The position numbers and the translations under genes were made by a program. This document shows positions 38,200 to 46,214 of a stretch of 64,000 bases of DNA, one piece after another. Positions within the stretch are counted from its first letter, which is position 1; the number at the start of each line of letters is the position of its first letter. The notes beneath the pieces were generated by a model. The model made no database searches, was not told the DNA's origin, and saw only the letters and a list, made by a program, of their open reading frames with translations. The DNA lies in contig CADBJR010000004.1 in the NCBI GenBank assembly GCA_902795065.1, positions 1 to 64,000 of the forward strand. Direction: 5' to 3'. The DNA comes from an uncultured Coriobacteriaceae bacterium. GTDB taxonomy: Bacteria; Actinomycetota; Coriobacteriia; Coriobacteriales; Atopobiaceae.

Positions 38200-39039
38200 T
38201 TAGGCCTCGAGCATGGCGCGCACGTTGGTGATGGCGCGCTTGGCGTAGAGGCGCGGCTCGTTGATGTAGCCGGTCACGAGCTCGATGGTCGCGGTGCCCT
38301 CGTAGTGGTAGTAGTCCTGGATCTCCTTCATGAGCTCCGGCATGGGCAGGACGCCCTCGCCCGGCATGACGTGGGAGTCGTCAACGCCGTTGGAGTCGAT
38401 GATGTGCAGGTGGTACAGCTTGTCGCCGAGCTTGTTGAAGTAGCTCGTGATCTGCTCCTGCTGCTGGAACGGCGGGCAGATGTCGCACATGGCCATGAGG
38501 TAGTCGGAGTCGACATGCTCGAAGAGGTCGAGCAGGTCGTTGGCGCTCTTGAAGACGTTGGACTCCATCGTGGTGAGCGGCTCGACCACGATGCGGACGC
38601 CCACGTTCTCCGCGTAGGCTGCGAGCTCCTCGCAGGTGCGATACAGGCGATCGCGGATCTCGTTGGGCTTGGTGTCGTAGCCGGCGTGGGCGGGCGAGAT
38701 GAGCATGTAGTCGCTGCCCAGCTCCTTGCCCGCGTCGAGGCAGAGCTTGAGGTAGCGCACCGCATCCTCGCGCTGGCGCTCGGTGCCGATCATGAAGTTG
38801 TAGGGATAGCCGTTGTGCTCGGGGCACCAACCCGTGATGGGCACGCCATACTTCTTCTCGAGGCGCTTGACCTCGTCGATCTCGCCGGCGAGCAGGTCGG
38901 GCGCGTAGGCGTGCGGACGGCCGCCCCAGAGCTCGATGTAGTCGTAACCGAAACGAGCCGCGTCCTCGAAGATGTCCTCGAGCGGGTTGCGCTGGTAGCC
39001 GGAGGTGAACATGCCGAGCTTCATAGTCATATCGATCAT
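38200..39039 (-). CDS. frlC: Fructoselysine 3-epimerase (FrlC)
   Basis: Sugar phosphate isomerase/epimerase-fold enzyme that interconverts psicoselysine and fructoselysine. The 279 residues follow E. coli FrlC closely by memory comparison: GMFTSGYQRNPLED, IELWGGRPHAYAPDLLAGE, NGYPYNFMIG, AHAGYDTKPN, VVEPLTTMESNVFKSANDLL, HLHIIDSNGVDDSHVMPGEG and ELVTGYINEPRLYAKRA. Metal ligands of the family (Glu in VEPLT, His in LHIIDS, Glu in IELVTG) are present. It follows the FrlD-like kinase gene in one minus-strand unit. This is the strongest anchor for fructosamine catabolism. Confidence 0.88.
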   Translation of the reverse strand: MIDMTMKLGMFTSGYQRNPLEDIFEDAARFGYDYIELWGGRPHAYAPDLLAGEIDEVKRLEKKYGVPITGWCPEHNGYPYNFMIGTERQREDAVRYLKLCLDAGKELGSDYMLISPAHAGYDTKPNEIRDRLYRTCEELAAYAENVGVRIVVEPLTTMESNVFKSANDLLDLFEHVDSDYLMAMCDICPPFQQQEQITSYFNKLGDKLYHLHIIDSNGVDDSHVMPGEGVLPMPELMKEIQDYYHYEGTATIELVTGYINEPRLYAKRAITNVRAMLEA

Positions 39040-39108
39040 CCTTTCCTCTGTGCGGTGCCTGCTTGTCGAGCGCGTCCGTGCGCGCGTGATACCTGTTGGG
39101 AATCCGTC

Positions 39109-39933
39109 CTACTCGTCGATGACCCAGGGCTCGAAGACGCCGACGACCCGGGACGCCACACGCGCGCCATCGCGCAGGCAGCCGGAGATGTCCCTGCCCT
39201 TGAGCACGCCCGCGAGGAAGCCGGCGATGAAGGAATCGCCCGCACCCACGGTGTTCACGACGTTCTCCTGGGGCACGGCGTTGCCCTCGATGAAGTACGC
39301 GCCGTTGTAGGCGAGCGAGCCCTGCTCGCCGAAGGTGGCCACGGCGACCTTCATGCCGTACTCCTTCACCATCTTGGTGAGGAAGACGCGGGGCTCGGGA
39401 TCGCTGCGGTTGCCGATGCCCTTGTAGGAGAAGAAGCCGTAGTCGATGGCGCCGCGCGTCACCTCGAGCATGGCCGGAAGGCGCTCGTCGTCGGTGGTGG
39501 CATAGTCGAAGGCCGTGATGGCGCCGAGGTCGTGGATCTTGCCCATGACGTGCTCGGCCTTGCCCCAGAAGGCGGTGAAGACCAGGTCGTGCTCGGCGGC
39601 GAAGCGGATGTCCTCCTCGTCGAAGACGATGTTCTCGAGCACGCCCTCCTCATACTCGCCGTGGACGCGGTCGTTCTCGTCGAGCGTCATGTAGGTGATC
39701 GCGGTCTTGCCCTCCGCCACCTTGAGGTGCGACAGGTCCAGGCCCTCTTTGGTGAGCGCCTCGATCATCCACTTCCCGTTCTCGTCCGAGCCGGTGGTCG
39801 AGATGATGGCGGTGGGGATGCCGAGCTTCTGCAGATTGACGCCGGTATCGACAACGTTGCCCGTGGGGTAGCGGCGGCCGATGTTGGTGTAATCGTCGAT
39901 GCAGTTGTCGCCGATGCCTGCTGCCGTCTTCAT
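39109..39933 (-). CDS. PfkB family kinase, FrlD paralogue
   Basis: Sugar kinase of 274 residues, ATG at 39933 with GAGAGGGAGG. It resembles FrlD (AGIGDNCIDDY, SHLKVAEGKTAITYM, HGEYEEGVLEN, NTVGAGDSFIAGFLAGV), with the catalytic Asp in GAGDSF. It is diverged from the second FrlD gene that starts on the opposite strand 240 bases away. It probably phosphorylates a different sugar-amine conjugate at C6. It leads the unit with frlC, an amidohydrolase and yjbQ. Confidence 0.82.
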   Translation of the reverse strand: MKTAAGIGDNCIDDYTNIGRRYPTGNVVDTGVNLQKLGIPTAIISTTGSDENGKWMIEALTKEGLDLSHLKVAEGKTAITYMTLDENDRVHGEYEEGVLENIVFDEEDIRFAAEHDLVFTAFWGKAEHVMGKIHDLGAITAFDYATTDDERLPAMLEVTRGAIDYGFFSYKGIGNRSDPEPRVFLTKMVKEYGMKVAVATFGEQGSLAYNGAYFIEGNAVPQENVVNTVGAGDSFIAGFLAGVLKGRDISGCLRDGARVASRVVGVFEPWVIDE

Positions 39934-39983
39934 GGGAACCTCCCTCTCTGATGCGCGAACAACGCGCACAATCGGTATGGAAA

Positions 39984-40006
39984 TATGGCTAACTTATATA
40001 GCCATA
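39984..40006. promoter_or_regulatory. Palindromic operator between divergent FrlD-type kinase genes
   Basis: TATGGCTA (39984-39991) and TAGCCATA (39999-40006) form a perfect 8-bp inverted repeat with a 7-base spacer. It lies about 50 bases upstream of the minus-strand kinase start, in the shared divergent region, an expected site for a dimeric repressor. Confidence 0.55.
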
Positions 40007-40174
40007 GTATCCTAGGACAAGTGTTATACGCATCGGGACGCCGTTTCGTCCTGTCAACGGCCATTTGCAGCCGATGGGCGTACTTTCCCTATCTTGTTCA
40101 TAAAATTGGTATAAGATTGGCGCTAGGTTATCCAGTTGAAGCACGATCGGGCAAATCGACGAGAGGAGTATGAT

Positions 40175-40960
40175 ATGAAGGTTGCAGCGGCAGGCGACAA
40201 CTGCGTGGATGTCTACGAGAAGGAAGGTCAGAGCTATCCGGGCGGCAACCCCGTCAACGTGGCCGTGTACCTCAGGCGCATGGGCATCGACGCGTCGTTC
40301 ACAAGCGTCGTGGGCGATGACGTGTGGGGCCAGCGCATGGCCGATGCGCTCACCGGCAAGGGGGTGGACATCAGCCATCTGCACGTGGAGCACGGCGACA
40401 CCGCCGTCACCAAGGTCGAGATCGTCGACGGCAACCGCGTTTTCGGCGACTACATCGAGGGCGTCATGGAGACCTTCAAGCTCTCCGATGAGGACGTGGA
40501 GTTCATCTGCGGCCACGACCTCTTCGTGAGCGGCATCTGGGGTCACTGCGACGACCGCCTGCAGCAGATCCACGACGCCGGCATCACCACGGTCTTCGAC
40601 TACTCCGACCAGCCCCAGGACCCCATGGTCGACGCCACGCTCGCCTATGTCGACTACGCCTTCTTCGGCCTCGAGAGCGATGACAACGAGGAGGTCCGCG
40701 CCTTCATGGTCGAGAAGCAGGCCAAGGGCCCCAAGGCCGTCATCGTCACCCTGGGCGAGAACGGCAGCCTGGCCTACGACGGCACCGAGTTCCACAAGGG
40801 CGACATCGAGAAGTGCGAGGTCGTCGACACCATGGGCGCGGGCGACTCCTTCATCGCCGGCTTCATCGTGGGCATCCTCGAGGGCCAGTCCATCGACGAG
40901 TGCATGGTCACCGGCGCCAAGTCGAGCGCCGTCACCCTGGGCTACTCCGGCGCGTGGTAA
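40175..40960 (+). CDS. frlD: Fructoselysine 6-kinase (FrlD)
   Basis: PfkB kinase that phosphorylates fructoselysine to its 6-phosphate, the substrate of the deglycase. The 261 residues match E. coli FrlD through the whole length: AAGDNCVDVYEKEG, YPGGNPVNVAVYLRRMGI, GVDISHLHVEHGDTAVT, NRVFGDYIEGVM, GIWGHCDD, VIVTLGENGSLAYDG, DTMGAGDSFIAGF and a C-terminal GYSGAW. The catalytic Asp is in GAGDSF. The ATG at 40175 has GAGAGGAG six bases upstream. ATTGGTATA at 40105-40113 may be an operator. Confidence 0.9.
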   Translation: MKVAAAGDNCVDVYEKEGQSYPGGNPVNVAVYLRRMGIDASFTSVVGDDVWGQRMADALTGKGVDISHLHVEHGDTAVTKVEIVDGNRVFGDYIEGVMETFKLSDEDVEFICGHDLFVSGIWGHCDDRLQQIHDAGITTVFDYSDQPQDPMVDATLAYVDYAFFGLESDDNEEVRAFMVEKQAKGPKAVIVTLGENGSLAYDGTEFHKGDIEKCEVVDTMGAGDSFIAGFIVGILEGQSIDECMVTGAKSSAVTLGYSGAW

Positions 40961-40990
40961 GAGCATCTGTTCCTGACATGGATTAGGGTG

Positions 40991-41017
40991 AGCGGGCCGG
41001 CGTCATGCCGGCCCGCT
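40991..41017 (+). terminator. Terminator of frlD
   Basis: An 11-bp GC-rich stem (40991-41001 with 41007-41017, loop GTCAT) followed by CTTTTC lies 30 bases after the stop of the kinase gene. Confidence 0.85.
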
Positions 41018-41060
41018 CTTTTCATGTCAATTCCAAACGAGCCGTTTGTCCGAAAAGACA

Positions 41061-41089
41061 TTGACAAGGAACCCCCCCCCCTAAATTTA
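41061..41089 (+). promoter_or_regulatory. Promoter with a C10 tract in its spacer
   Basis: A perfect TTGACA (41061-41066) is followed by AGGAA, ten C (41072-41081) and TAAATTTA. Depending on the -10 chosen (TAAATT or AATTTA), the spacer is 15 or 17 bases. Slippage in the C run would change spacing and thus promoter strength. It drives the two SHOCT genes. Confidence 0.6.
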
Positions 41090-41157
41090 CGCCGTGCGGT
41101 CAATTAGCGAGACAGCACATGGTCTGGTAAACGCAAAAGGTGTAAAGGGGTTTCAGC

Positions 41158-41499
41158 ATGGCAACGCTATCCGAAGAACTCAGCACTCTAAAGGAGCTGC
41201 TCGACAAGGGAATCATCACGCAGGAGGAGTTCGAGTCGAAGAAGGCGCAGCTGCTCGCCGCGCCCGCGGGAAGCCTCAGCAACCAGGTGCCGTCCGGCAC
41301 AGACGACGGCGGCGTGGGCTGGCTCGTGCTCGGGCTCTTCATCCCCATTGTGGGCCTCATCCTCTACTTGGTATGGAAGGACACCAAACCCCTCTCTGCC
41401 CAGCAGGCCGGCAAGGGCGCGCTCATCGGCTTCATCATCGGCATCGTCGGCTATATCGCCCTCACCGCGATGGGCGCCTCGATGCTGTACTCGTACTAA
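41158..41499 (+). CDS. SHOCT-domain membrane protein
   Basis: A 113-residue protein: an N-terminal SHOCT module (LKELLDKGIITQEEFESKKAQLL, about 11-33), a short linker, and two membrane helices (about 53-71 and 84-105). Function unknown; SHOCT modules are thought to mediate oligomerisation or membrane-side binding. AAAGGGG lies eight bases before the ATG. It is nine bases before the next gene, which ends with a related module. Expression may be switched by the C10 tract upstream. Confidence 0.7.
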   Translation: MATLSEELSTLKELLDKGIITQEEFESKKAQLLAAPAGSLSNQVPSGTDDGGVGWLVLGLFIPIVGLILYLVWKDTKPLSAQQAGKGALIGFIIGIVGYIALTAMGASMLYSY

Positions 41500-41508
41500 G
41501 GGGTTGAG

Positions 41509-42210
41509 ATGGAGAAGGAGGCGCGCGGCAAGCGGCCGTCCTCGCTGCTTGCAGGTATTGCGGCGGCTGTGACGCTCGTTCTTGAGGTGTATTTCACCTA
41601 TCTTCGAAACGATGCAGGCACCGCACCGAACGCATGGGGCTATCTGCTTATCGCCGGATATCTCTGTTTGGCGGTAGGGTGCTTTGCCCGCAATCGCATC
41701 GTTCTCGGGATCGGCTTCGGCTGCATCGCAGTAGAGTACGTCACGTTTACCATGCAAAACCTTTCATGGGCATCCCAGAGCAACTACTACGAACTCGATC
41801 TGAAGCTCCTCGTGGTATTCCAGTTCTCGGCAGGCATTGCCGCAACACTCATTGCTGTCATTTGTTTTTTCAAGAAGGCGTCTGGGCTGCCTCTCTTTGC
41901 TTCGGCAATCGTCGTCGAGGTTATCCACCTTGGCACCCGGGTGGCATACCTAGTGCACGGTACAACGCTCGGTTACCCCTTGTCCGAAGTCTCGCCGCTC
42001 ATCATCTACACCCTTGTCTATGCGGTTAGCGTAATCCTTGCTGCCGTTGCCCTCTACAAAGGCGAGTTCGGTGTTGCTGAGCCGGCGCCCCAGCTCAAAC
42101 CGCAGCATTCCGTCTCGGCCGATGAGCTGCTGCGCCTCCATGCCCTTATGGAGGAGGGCGTTCTCTCCCAAGAGGAGTTCGACGGAATCCGCTCCAAATT
42201 CGCCCAGTAA
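41509..42210 (+). CDS. Multi-pass membrane protein with C-terminal SHOCT-like module
   Basis: A 233-residue protein with about six hydrophobic segments between residues 10 and 185, then a cytoplasmic tail ending LHALMEEGVLSQEEFDGIRSKFA, a SHOCT-like module. The upstream neighbour has the same module at its N-terminus, so the two proteins may pair through it. No homologous function is recognised. Base composition is lower in G+C than the surroundings, with codons such as TTT and AAT more frequent, hinting at later acquisition. Confidence 0.65.
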   Translation: MEKEARGKRPSSLLAGIAAAVTLVLEVYFTYLRNDAGTAPNAWGYLLIAGYLCLAVGCFARNRIVLGIGFGCIAVEYVTFTMQNLSWASQSNYYELDLKLLVVFQFSAGIAATLIAVICFFKKASGLPLFASAIVVEVIHLGTRVAYLVHGTTLGYPLSEVSPLIIYTLVYAVSVILAAVALYKGEFGVAEPAPQLKPQHSVSADELLRLHALMEEGVLSQEEFDGIRSKFAQ

Positions 42211-42288
42211 GAGCCCGTCAATACAATGATTATCGAAAGTGCGGGTGTGAGCCTCTGCTCGCACCCGCACTGGCAATGAACGTAGGGT

Positions 42289-43635
42289 TTATCGCTTATC
42301 CTCGCTGAGCACTCTCGCGACAGAATACAGCGGTACATTGACGAGCCACCCCTGATCCTTGTAGCCAAGCAGCGACAGCCGGACAGCGCGATCAAGGCCG
42401 AACCGCTTGCAGAAGCGAGCAATACTGCCTCCAGCAACATTGCCTTCCGCCTTGACTTCGATTGGCAAAACAACACCTTGCTGTTCGATGACGAAATCGA
42501 CCTCCCCCTTCTCGTCTTTTCCGTCCGCAGACCAGTAATAGGGAGATCGCCCACTTGTCGCCAGAAGGTGTTGGCAGACAAACTGCTCGGCATATGCCCC
42601 CTTATATTCGGTAAACAGCCTATTCCCATTAAGCAGGACAGTCGCATCGAGATGCAGGGCGGCCCCGAGAAGTCCGATATCGAGGAGATAGAGCTTGAAA
42701 TAGGTGCCGTCGGCATAGCCTTCCAGCGGGATGCTCGGCTTCGACACCTTTGAAACCTTGATTACAAGCCCCGCGTCTGCGAGCCATGACACAGCATCCC
42801 TGTAGTCGCGCCCTCTTGCACCAGCCCTGATCGATGAGTAGGTAAATCTCTTCAGATTGTTCTCGTTAGCCAACTGTGCGGGAACAGAGCGCCACGTCTC
42901 ACGTATTCTCTCGGTCGCGAGAGCACTCTCAACATGTTTTGAAAAGTCCAGCTCGTATCCTCTGAGCAATTCCATTTGGATACGACGTGCCTCGACTAGA
43001 CTTCGCGTTCGCGTGTATTCCCGAACAACCTCAGGCATACCACCTATGAAGAGATATTCGCGAAGAAGGCCCTTGAGTTGTTCGGAGAGCGTGTCTGGAG
43101 TTTCGGGATCACCGGTTTCGAGGAGCTTTACAAGTTGACCGTGTCCTCCAGCCAAAAGAAACTCTTCAAAAGACATGGGATAGAGGTCAAGGAAGCTCAC
43201 CTTCCCCACAGGCCATGAGGCAGAAATCCCATCGGAATCACCGTCCGCTCTATTAAGAGCAACCCCAAGGAGAGACCCAGCAGCAACTACTGGAATATCC
43301 GGGGTCTGCTCGGCAAAGAGCTTAAGAGCCGTTATCGCGCGAGGGCACTCCTGTATCTCGTCGAGGAAGACAAGCGTCTTGCCATCAAGCGGGTTCGTGC
43401 CCGTCAACGCACCGATGAGCATGAGAACCGTCTTGGGATCGAGGCTTCTTGAGAAGATTGCCTTTGCCTGGTCGTTCTCGAGAAACACAACATGGGCGAC
43501 GGAGTCGAAATACTGTCCCCCAAACTCGGTGACAAGCCATGTCTTTCCGACCTGACGAGCCCCGTTCACGACGAGCGGCTTTCGCCCCGGAGCATCTTTC
43601 CAAGCAATAAGCTTCGTCATTGCAGTTCTTTCCAT
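42289..43635 (-). CDS. AAA ATPase with DUF4143 nuclease-like domain
   Basis: A 448-residue protein of a widespread accessory family. Walker A is in GARQVGKTW near residue 23, Walker B in LVFLDEIQECP, and the C-terminal DUF4143 part ends with a PD-(D/E)XK-like set (GEVDFVIEQQG, PIEVKA). The ATG at 43635 has AAAGGGG upstream. G+C content is clearly lower than that of neighbours, a sign of horizontal transfer. It stands alone and is preceded by three 33-bp repeats. The biological role is not settled; defence or selfish functions have been suspected for the family. Confidence 0.8.
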   Translation of the reverse strand: MERTAMTKLIAWKDAPGRKPLVVNGARQVGKTWLVTEFGGQYFDSVAHVVFLENDQAKAIFSRSLDPKTVLMLIGALTGTNPLDGKTLVFLDEIQECPRAITALKLFAEQTPDIPVVAAGSLLGVALNRADGDSDGISASWPVGKVSFLDLYPMSFEEFLLAGGHGQLVKLLETGDPETPDTLSEQLKGLLREYLFIGGMPEVVREYTRTRSLVEARRIQMELLRGYELDFSKHVESALATERIRETWRSVPAQLANENNLKRFTYSSIRAGARGRDYRDAVSWLADAGLVIKVSKVSKPSIPLEGYADGTYFKLYLLDIGLLGAALHLDATVLLNGNRLFTEYKGAYAEQFVCQHLLATSGRSPYYWSADGKDEKGEVDFVIEQQGVVLPIEVKAEGNVAGGSIARFCKRFGLDRAVRLSLLGYKDQGWLVNVPLYSVARVLSEDKR

Positions 43636-43692
43636 ATATGCCCCTTTGCCGTCCCGCTTGGTTCTGGAGATACTTGTGGCTGTCATTATTTT

Positions 43693-43770
43693 CGGTTTTA
43701 ACCATATTATGGTCAATACCGATATCGGTTTTAACCAAAATATGGCTGAAACCGATATCGGTATTGACCA
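43693..43770. repeat. Three 33-bp tandem repeats upstream of the DUF4143 ATPase gene
   Basis: CGGTTTTAACCA occurs at 43693 and 43726, and its variant CGGTATTGACCA at 43759, an exact 33-base pitch. Between them the 12-base palindrome ACCGATATCGGT occurs at 43718 and 43751. The array starts about 55 bases upstream of the ATPase ATG and is AT-rich. Confidence 0.8.
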
Positions 43771-43848
43771 TACAGAGTGTTAGCTCAGTATCGGAAAGCA
43801 CTTCAGACCGCTTGCAGTAAAAAAAGGTATATATAACTTGATTACGTT

Positions 43849-43861
43849 ATTAGACCAGTAT
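43849..43861 (+). promoter_or_regulatory. Candidate UTRA-GntR half site before the SDR gene
   Basis: ATTAGACCAGTAT is identical over 13 bases to a site at 51684 in front of a SIS deglycase operon. TAGACCAGT is the right half of the known NagR/DasR-type consensus. A TTGATT at 43838 could be the -35 element. Confidence 0.5.
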
Positions 43862-43884
43862 AAGTTTGTGTTCAGACGGTTATT

Positions 43885-43915
43885 GCTTGGCAAGGGGACG
43901 GCACCGTCCTCTGGC
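43885..43915. repeat. REP-like GGGGACGG/CCGTCC element
   Basis: GGACGG and CCGTCC separated by CA form a small inverted repeat in AGGGGACGGCACCGTCCTCT, related to the GGGGACGGTTCC elements elsewhere in the window. It lies in the leader of the SDR gene. Confidence 0.45.
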
Positions 43916-43936
43916 GTCATCAGAAAGGCGGTTCTC

Positions 43937-44713
43937 ATGGAGCAGCGTTTCACGGATAAGGTCGTTATCACCACGGGAGCCGCGGGCGGCATCGGCAAGG
44001 CCGTCGCCAAGCGCTTCTACGACGAGGGCGCCAAGGTCGTCATGCTCGACGTGAAGAAGGAGTGGGTCGACGCCGTGGTCGAGAAGTTCGGCATGGATCC
44101 CGAGCGCGTCTTCTCGGCGGGCTTCGACATCACGGACGAGGAGGCCGTCAAGAACGTCATCGACGAGGTCATGGCCAAGTGGGGCCGCATCGATGTGCTC
44201 AACAACATCGCGGGCAACGGCGGCGACCAGATGGACATGGAGGAGAAGCCCCTGGCCGAGTGGCAGATGGTCTACGACATCAACGTGTTCGGCACCGTCC
44301 GCATGATCAAGTACGTCCTGCCCATCATGAAGGCGCAGAAGAGCGGCGCCATCACCAACACCTCGAGCGTCTCGGGCATGTTCGGCTATGCCGGCGAGTC
44401 CGCGTACGGCTCGTCCAAGTGGGCGGTCCGCGGCCTCACCAAGAACATCGCCAACGAGAACGGCGGCGTGACGGGCGTGCGCGTGAACTCCGTGGCGCCC
44501 GGCTGGGTGAACACCGCCATGTTCCAGAAGGCGCTCGACGACTACATCGCCCAGGGTTACGAGGATCCCATGGCAAACGTCACCCTGGGGCCGCTCGGAC
44601 GTCCCGCCGAGCCGTCCGAGATCGCGGCCGTCTTCGCATTCCTAGCGAGCGATGACGCCGCCATCATCAACGGCTCGAACATCCTCTGCGACGGCGGCAT
44701 GACGCTGGGCTAG
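43937..44713 (+). CDS. Short-chain dehydrogenase/reductase
   Basis: A 258-residue NAD(P)-dependent oxidoreductase: TTGAAGGIGKAVAKRF for the cofactor, the NIAGNGG motif, Ser in NTSSVSG, the YGSSK active site, and GSNILCDGGMTLG at the end. The aspartate in VVMLDVKKE suggests NAD(H). The ATG at 43937 is preferred over upstream in-frame starts because AGAAAGGCGG precedes it. The operator-like site suggests it belongs to the sugar-amine regulon. The alcohol or ketose oxidised is not known. Confidence 0.9.
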   Translation: MEQRFTDKVVITTGAAGGIGKAVAKRFYDEGAKVVMLDVKKEWVDAVVEKFGMDPERVFSAGFDITDEEAVKNVIDEVMAKWGRIDVLNNIAGNGGDQMDMEEKPLAEWQMVYDINVFGTVRMIKYVLPIMKAQKSGAITNTSSVSGMFGYAGESAYGSSKWAVRGLTKNIANENGGVTGVRVNSVAPGWVNTAMFQKALDDYIAQGYEDPMANVTLGPLGRPAEPSEIAAVFAFLASDDAAIINGSNILCDGGMTLG

Positions 44714-44739
44714 AGACGAAGACGGAAAGATTCTCCTTG

Positions 44740-44765
44740 AGCGCCGGGCATGAACGCCCGGCGCT
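44740..44765. terminator. Bidirectional terminator between SDR and ROK genes
   Basis: A 10-bp stem (44740-44749 with 44756-44765) followed by TTTTC on the plus strand. It separates the convergent SDR and ROK genes. Confidence 0.75.
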
Positions 44766-44800
44766 TTTCTGTCAAAGGGACAGGTTGTTTGACAGGTTTT
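44766..44800. repeat. REP-like GGGACAGGTTGTTTGACAGG element
   Basis: TGTCAAAGGGACAGGTTGTTTGACAGG-like sequence overlapping the end of the ROK gene. TGTCAA and TTGACA flank the core. It is related to the other GGGAC elements in the window. Confidence 0.45.
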
Positions 44801-46193
44801 CGGCGGTTCCGAGCGCGAACGGCAGGTCCCCGCGGTAGTAGGTCTCGTCGACGAGGGCGCGCCGGACGGACGGTCCGAGCACCTCCCATGCATCTCCGAG
44901 CGTGCCCGAGAAGACGATCCTTCCCGGATCGAGGACGGTCGCGAGCGCCGCGAGCGCACGACCGAGCGAGTAGCCCAGATCGTCGAGGACGGCCTCATCG
45001 GACACGCGGGCGAACGCCCCATCGAGCTCCGCTCCATACGGCGCGAGCACCCGCGCGAAACGATCGCCCAACGTCTCGCCCGGATCATCCGCATCCTCCG
45101 CGAGCAGGAATCCGTCCAGCGTGGGAACGCTCCCGTCGCGCAGAAGGCGCTCGCGTCCGTTGAGCGTGACGTGCAAGTCGATCGACCGAGCGCCGAGCAA
45201 GACCTCCAAGACGTGCCTGGAAGCGTCCGCAGGCTCAGGCAGCGCGCCCGCATGGCCTCTGAGCGCCAGGGCGACGGCACCGAGAAACGCCCCCAGATAC
45301 CCCAGGCTCGTGGGGGCGAACCCCACCTCCAGAGGGCAGAGGCGCGCGAACTCGCGCTCGAGCGCAGGACCATAGGTGTCGTATTGCAGCGACATGCCGC
45401 CACCGATCACCACCGCCTCGACGTCCACAACCGAGCAGATCGGCGCGAGCATCCGTGCGAGCAGGCGCCCCTCCAGCTCGAGGGCAGCACCCGCGGGGCC
45501 GTCGCCCTCCCGGGAAAGGTCGGCCATGATGCGGCCGTCGACCGCACGGCCGTCCACATACTCCCGCCCGCCTGCCGCCAGATAGTTCTTCACCAGCCCT
45601 CGCCCGCAGGCATGCGCCTCGAGCACGCCGGGCAGGCCCTGGTCCGAGGCGTATCCATGGCGGTCGGCGATGACGAGACCCACCTCGCCCGCATGGCCGA
45701 ACGCACCGTAGTACACGCCATCGTCGAGCACGTGCGTCCCGCCCACGCCGGTGGAGATGGTCACGTAGAGGATGGACTTGCCGCGCGCCGCTCCGAAGAC
45801 CTGCTCTGCAAGCGCCGCAGCCTTGCAGTCGTTGTCGGCGAAGAAAGGCAACATATAGCGTTTATTGAGCTCTGCGCAGAGCGGATACCCTTTGATCTTG
45901 AGGAAGTCGGTATCGAGGATATCGCCCGATACTGGATCGGTGAAGCCGGGCACGGTGACGCCCGCCACGACAGCGCGCGAGAACGCCTCGGGCTCGGATG
46001 CACGAAGGGCATCGATGCCGCCGCAGAGCTGCTCGAAGAAGAGTCCCTCATCGAGCCCCTCCCCCGTGGCTCCGACCCACTCGTAGCGATCCGAGCAGAT
46101 CACATCGCCTTCGGGCGTGGCGAGCCCCACGATGAACTTCGAGCCTCCGATATCGATGGCGAGGATGAGGTCGCCGTCTGCGAATCCGCGCAT
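44772..46193 (-). CDS. ROK family kinase with extra C-terminal half domain
   Basis: A 473-residue protein, much longer than usual ROK kinases (about 300). Residues about 1-300 form a complete ROK fold: ILAIDIGGSKFIVGL for phosphate binding, catalytic Asp in FADNDCKAAAL, STGVGGTHV, and EAVVIGGGMS. The zinc motif CxCGxxGCxE is absent. Residues about 330-473 resemble a second ROK C-terminal half (GYSLGRALAALATVLDPGRIVFSGTLGD). It lies 21 bases after a SIS gene. Phosphorylation of a sugar or sugar-amine is likely, with a possible regulatory function of the extra half. Confidence 0.8.
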   Translation of the reverse strand: MRGFADGDLILAIDIGGSKFIVGLATPEGDVICSDRYEWVGATGEGLDEGLFFEQLCGGIDALRASEPEAFSRAVVAGVTVPGFTDPVSGDILDTDFLKIKGYPLCAELNKRYMLPFFADNDCKAAALAEQVFGAARGKSILYVTISTGVGGTHVLDDGVYYGAFGHAGEVGLVIADRHGYASDQGLPGVLEAHACGRGLVKNYLAAGGREYVDGRAVDGRIMADLSREGDGPAGAALELEGRLLARMLAPICSVVDVEAVVIGGGMSLQYDTYGPALEREFARLCPLEVGFAPTSLGYLGAFLGAVALALRGHAGALPEPADASRHVLEVLLGARSIDLHVTLNGRERLLRDGSVPTLDGFLLAEDADDPGETLGDRFARVLAPYGAELDGAFARVSDEAVLDDLGYSLGRALAALATVLDPGRIVFSGTLGDAWEVLGPSVRRALVDETYYRGDLPFALGTAENLSNNLSL

Positions 46194-46214
46194 GGTTCCG
46201 CCCCTCTCCCCCTG

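Noticed and set aside
43385-43801. A 138-residue frame with an 11-residue periodic N-terminus (VNTDIG, VKTDIG, VKTEN)
   Set aside because: The period comes from the 33-bp DNA repeats; the rest overlaps the ATPase gene in another frame and has no family features.
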